A stretch of DNA of 8,685 nucleotides from an uncultured Cryomorphaceae bacterium (GTDB lineage: Bacteria > Bacteroidota > Bacteroidia > Flavobacteriales > Schleiferiaceae): assembly GCA_913049755.1 (NCBI GenBank), contig CAJWXO010000050.1, forward strand, positions 1 to 8,685. The letters run 5' to 3'. The number at the start of each line of letters is the position of its first letter. The first letter of the stretch is position 1. Shown here one piece after another: positions 6,428-8,685 of this stretch. The notes below the pieces were generated by a model. The model made no database searches and was not told where the DNA came from. It saw nothing but the letters and a program-made list of their open reading frames with translations. The position numbers and the translations under genes were made by a program.

Positions 6428-8684
6428 ATATTTCAATTTTATCACGAAGGTAAAGCAGCATCGTTTTCGGCAATGATCCTAAAGTCGGTTCTAATTCCTT
6501 TGCGTACTCTTTTATTTTAATCTCGTATTTCTCATTGTGTTCTCCGGTTTTATAATCAACTACAACCCAAGAGCCATCAAGACACTTTACAAGCCTATCG
6601 GGACGATAAATGCCTTTACCAGGAACAATGAGTGGTCTTTCCGAATATACCTGATCAGCTTCGAATAATTTCTTAAGTCTTGGATCAGTCAAAACTGTGT
6701 TAACACGATTTAAAATAAAGTCATATTCTTCTTTATTCCATAGAAATTCATTCTGAGTAATCCTCATAGCCTTAGATATGTCTTCAGGATTACGAATTCT
6801 CTCTAGTACTCGATGCACTGAATTACCAATTCTTTGCTCGGGTCCAGAATCATTCTTTTTGGCAAGTCTTACTCGGTCTGTCCAGTCTTTACTAAAATTC
6901 GTTTCTAATTTAAATGAATTATTAGTGATTTTTCTATGCGGCTTAGATGGCCATGTTCCAATAATAAGTTCATCATCAAAATCATATTTCTCTTTCAATT
7001 GAGAAATAATAATATCACCATATGTCGATGATGTTAAATATATCGTCAGCCCATCTTTAGCTCTCGTAAAGGCTACATATAATAGGTTCATATCGTCAAA
7101 TACTCTCTCTTCTATTGAGCGTATTGAGCGTTTCACGTATTCAGGATGAACAGTTTCCATAGCTGACTTTAAAACAGGAATCTTATTGAAGGATTTTAGA
7201 GAAAGTAATGTTGCAGGAGGCGAATCCTGATCTAAACCAAAAATAGAATCATACTCTAAATTGAACCAAGTTTTTTCGTCATTTTTTACTGAGAAGGATG
7301 TAAATGGGACAAATACCAGCGGAAATTCCAATCCCTTTGACTTATGAATAGTCATTACGTTAATCGCATCAATCCCTTCAGTAGAAGATAGGCTCCATTT
7401 ATCTTTTTTTCTGGAATATTCCAAAAGAAAAGCATTTATATGATTCCCCTTTTTTCTTGAAAAATCATGTAATTTATCTAGAAAGGAAAGAACAAATGGG
7501 TCGGGTTTTATATCTATTTTTAAAGCACGAACAAGATACTCTCCTAGTTCATAAAGACTAAGTTGTCTTGCAATACGGATTTCAAATTCTGGTAATATTT
7601 CTCTCAATAAAATATTAAAATCATGTGTCTTACCGTCTGAAATATCTTCCCCGTGGCGATGCAATAATTCCACATTAATTTTCCAAATGCCGGCCTCATA
7701 AATTGAGAGTAATAATTCCCATTGTCGGGATCTTTCATTTGGTAAGGCAATCCACTCCATTAGGGCTATAATAGATAAAACATATTTAGAGCCCGAGAGA
7801 GAAAGTAGCTCTGGAGAAATTATATTTATTGACTCTTTTGCCATCCTTCTTGCAACCTCTCTTCCCTCTTTTTTAGTCCTTACTAATATTGCCATATCAA
7901 TAAGAAGCCAATTCTGTTGCAGGGCTATATTAATATCTTGAATCAGCATTTCGAGTTGGTTCGATAACTTATCGGGTCCATATATTATAGGAGAGATTCT
8001 AACATGAATTCTTCCTCCATCTGAGCCTTTTGGCTCTTGATATGAATCCAAATATGCTTTGCCATGAATTTCGCTTGGAAATTCTTTAGCCTTGGCTATT
8101 CCTATGAATAAATTATTATTAAACTCGACAATATTTCTTCTACTCCTCCAATTTTCAGAAAGCTTAATATGCTCGGTTCGACCCTCCAGAGAGGGTAGAT
8201 AATTGCTCGGAGCACTTTTCAATTCTGATTTGGAAATTAGATTGAGAAATTCTTCGGCATTTGAACCCCTCCACCTATAAATCGATTGCTTCGCATCTCC
8301 TACAATCATAGCGCTGCCATTATTTGTTATATCTGACATCCCATTTTCTAATAAAGGCCACAAGTTTTTCCATTGCAATTGTGAGGTGTCCTGTGCTTCA
8401 TCAATAAAAAAATGACTATACCGATCCCCTATTCTTTCAAAAATATATGCTGCTGGTTGAGAATTTAATTCATCATTAATTAGTTGATTGAACTTCCATA
8501 AGGGCTGGATATTGGATTCTTCAAAAATCGACTCCAATTTCTTTGATAATTCTGCTAATACTGATGTTGTTCGATCGTTTCTTCTAATCTCATTCAGAAG
8601 AATTGCCTTAGCGCTTATATCTTGTATTCTGAGCAATTGAATCTTAATCTCCTCCAAAGCATCCACATAGACTATTATCTCTTT
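6417..8684 (-). CDS. AddA/RecB-like UvrD-family helicase with C-terminal PD-(D/E)XK nuclease (5'-truncated)
   Basis: ATP-dependent helicase-nuclease of the kind that processes double-strand breaks for recombination. The frame stays open to the right edge (KEIIVY before the GTG at 8666), so the gene starts outside the window and the Walker A motif is missing; about 290 residues are probably absent, estimated from the usual place of DEAQD in the family. Counting from codon 8666: Walker B DEAQD 89-93, motif III GDAKQSIYRWRG 123-134, motif IV SENWRS 170-175, motif V TIHKSKGLEF 439-448 and motif VI LLYVAFTRAKD 528-538. The nuclease follows: GNSVHRVLE (His618), YRPDRL (Asp690) and VVVDYKTGE (Asp704, Lys706), so the catalytic residues are intact. 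The expected Gln of the QxxxY motif is Lys717, with Tyr721 kept. An AddB-like partner would be expected upstream but is not in view. AddA and RecB cannot be told apart firmly from this fragment. Confidence 0.93.
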   Translation of the reverse strand, partial: KEIIVYVDALEEIKIQLLRIQDISAKAILLNEIRRNDRTTSVLAELSKKLESIFEESNIQPLWKFNQLINDELNSQPAAYIFERIGDRYSHFFIDEAQDTSQLQWKNLWPLLENGMSDITNNGSAMIVGDAKQSIYRWRGSNAEEFLNLISKSELKSAPSNYLPSLEGRTEHIKLSENWRSRRNIVEFNNNLFIGIAKAKEFPSEIHGKAYLDSYQEPKGSDGGRIHVRISPIIYGPDKLSNQLEMLIQDINIALQQNWLLIDMAILVRTKKEGREVARRMAKESINIISPELLSLSGSKYVLSIIALMEWIALPNERSRQWELLLSIYEAGIWKINVELLHRHGEDISDGKTHDFNILLREILPEFEIRIARQLSLYELGEYLVRALKIDIKPDPFVLSFLDKLHDFSRKKGNHINAFLLEYSRKKDKWSLSSTEGIDAINVMTIHKSKGLEFPLVFVPFTSFSVKNDEKTWFNLEYDSIFGLDQDSPPATLLSLKSFNKIPVLKSAMETVHPEYVKRSIRSIEERVFDDMNLLYVAFTRAKDGLTIYLTSSTYGDIIISQLKEKYDFDDELIIGTWPSKPHRKITNNSFKLETNFSKDWTDRVRLAKKNDSGPEQRIGNSVHRVLERIRNPEDISKAMRITQNEFLWNKEEYDFILNRVNTVLTDPRLKKLFEADQVYSERPLIVPGKGIYRPDRLVKCLDGSWVVVDYKTGEHNEKYEIKIKEYAKELEPTLGSLPKTMLLYLRDKIEIYEN
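7113..7130. repeat. In-frame 9-bp tandem duplication in the helicase gene
   Basis: TATTGAGCG is present twice in succession. On the coding (minus) strand it reads CGCTCAATA twice and encodes Arg-Ser-Ile twice (residues 513-518), between helicase motifs V and VI. The reading frame is kept, which suggests either a slippage duplication or a helical repeat tolerated at this site. Confidence 0.6.
8181..8196. repeat. Short perfect hairpin inside the helicase gene
   Basis: ACCCTC and GAGGGT form a 6-bp GC-rich stem around a 4-nt loop. It lies in codons for LPSLEGR, between helicase motifs III and IV, and is not followed by a U tract on either strand, so it is not an intrinsic terminator. It stands out only because the surrounding DNA is AT-rich. 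Confidence 0.45.
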
Positions 8685-8685
8685 T

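Noticed and set aside
6778..7002. 74-codon open frame on the plus strand
   Set aside because: It lies antisense within the helicase-nuclease gene, over the segment just before and into the nuclease domain; the real protein there carries recognisable motifs, so this is a shadow.
8181..8196. GC-rich hairpin as a terminator or regulatory element
   Set aside because: It is inside conserved coding sequence and has no U tract on either side; probably a codon-choice coincidence.
8664..8666. GTG at 8666 as start of the helicase
   Set aside because: The frame continues open to the right edge, and the Walker A region required of this family would be missing.

Overview
The window looks like an ordinary stretch of an AT-rich Bacteroidota chromosome, probably from a flavobacterial-type relative. 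Three things point there: lipoprotein-borne GH13 enzymes next to a GH65 phosphorylase, as in starch/maltodextrin utilisation loci of that phylum; start codons preceded by A/T-rich sequence with no clear Shine-Dalgarno; and a RecB/AddA-type helicase-nuclease of the kind those genomes carry. The assignment rests on gene content and recognised protein families. No 16S or other marker is present.

Left half (about 1-5227, plus strand): three genes in a tight array for alpha-glucan use. The first is the C-terminal part of a GH65 maltose phosphorylase, cut by the left edge of the window. After a 51-nt gap comes a 792-residue SusA/neopullulanase-like GH13 lipoprotein with a long multi-domain N-terminal region that includes a CBM48-like segment. 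Twelve nt later comes a 456-residue GH13 alpha-amylase-like lipoprotein. The inferred flow is: the lipoprotein amylases cut starch or maltodextrins outside the cytoplasm, the products are imported, and cytoplasmic phosphorylase splits maltose into beta-glucose 1-phosphate and glucose. Transporter, SusC/SusD and beta-phosphoglucomutase genes are not in view and would have to lie to the left.

Right half (5228-8685, minus strand): two overlapping genes converge on the sugar array. The downstream one is kbl (glycine C-acetyltransferase, threonine degradation). The upstream one is the C-terminal three quarters or so of a UvrD-family helicase fused to a PD-(D/E)XK nuclease (AddA/RecB-like), cut by the right edge. 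They share 11 nt if kbl starts at its most likely ATG, so they are probably co-transcribed although their functions are unrelated.

The two arrays meet with no spacer: the two TAA stop codons lie back to back as TAATTA. There is no gene-free stretch over 300 bases, and I saw no RNA gene, insertion sequence, CRISPR array or phage gene. I found no convincing new biological system. The findings are modest points: the convergent junction, a replaced region IV histidine, the kbl/helicase overlap, a missing nuclease glutamine, and short repeats inside genes.
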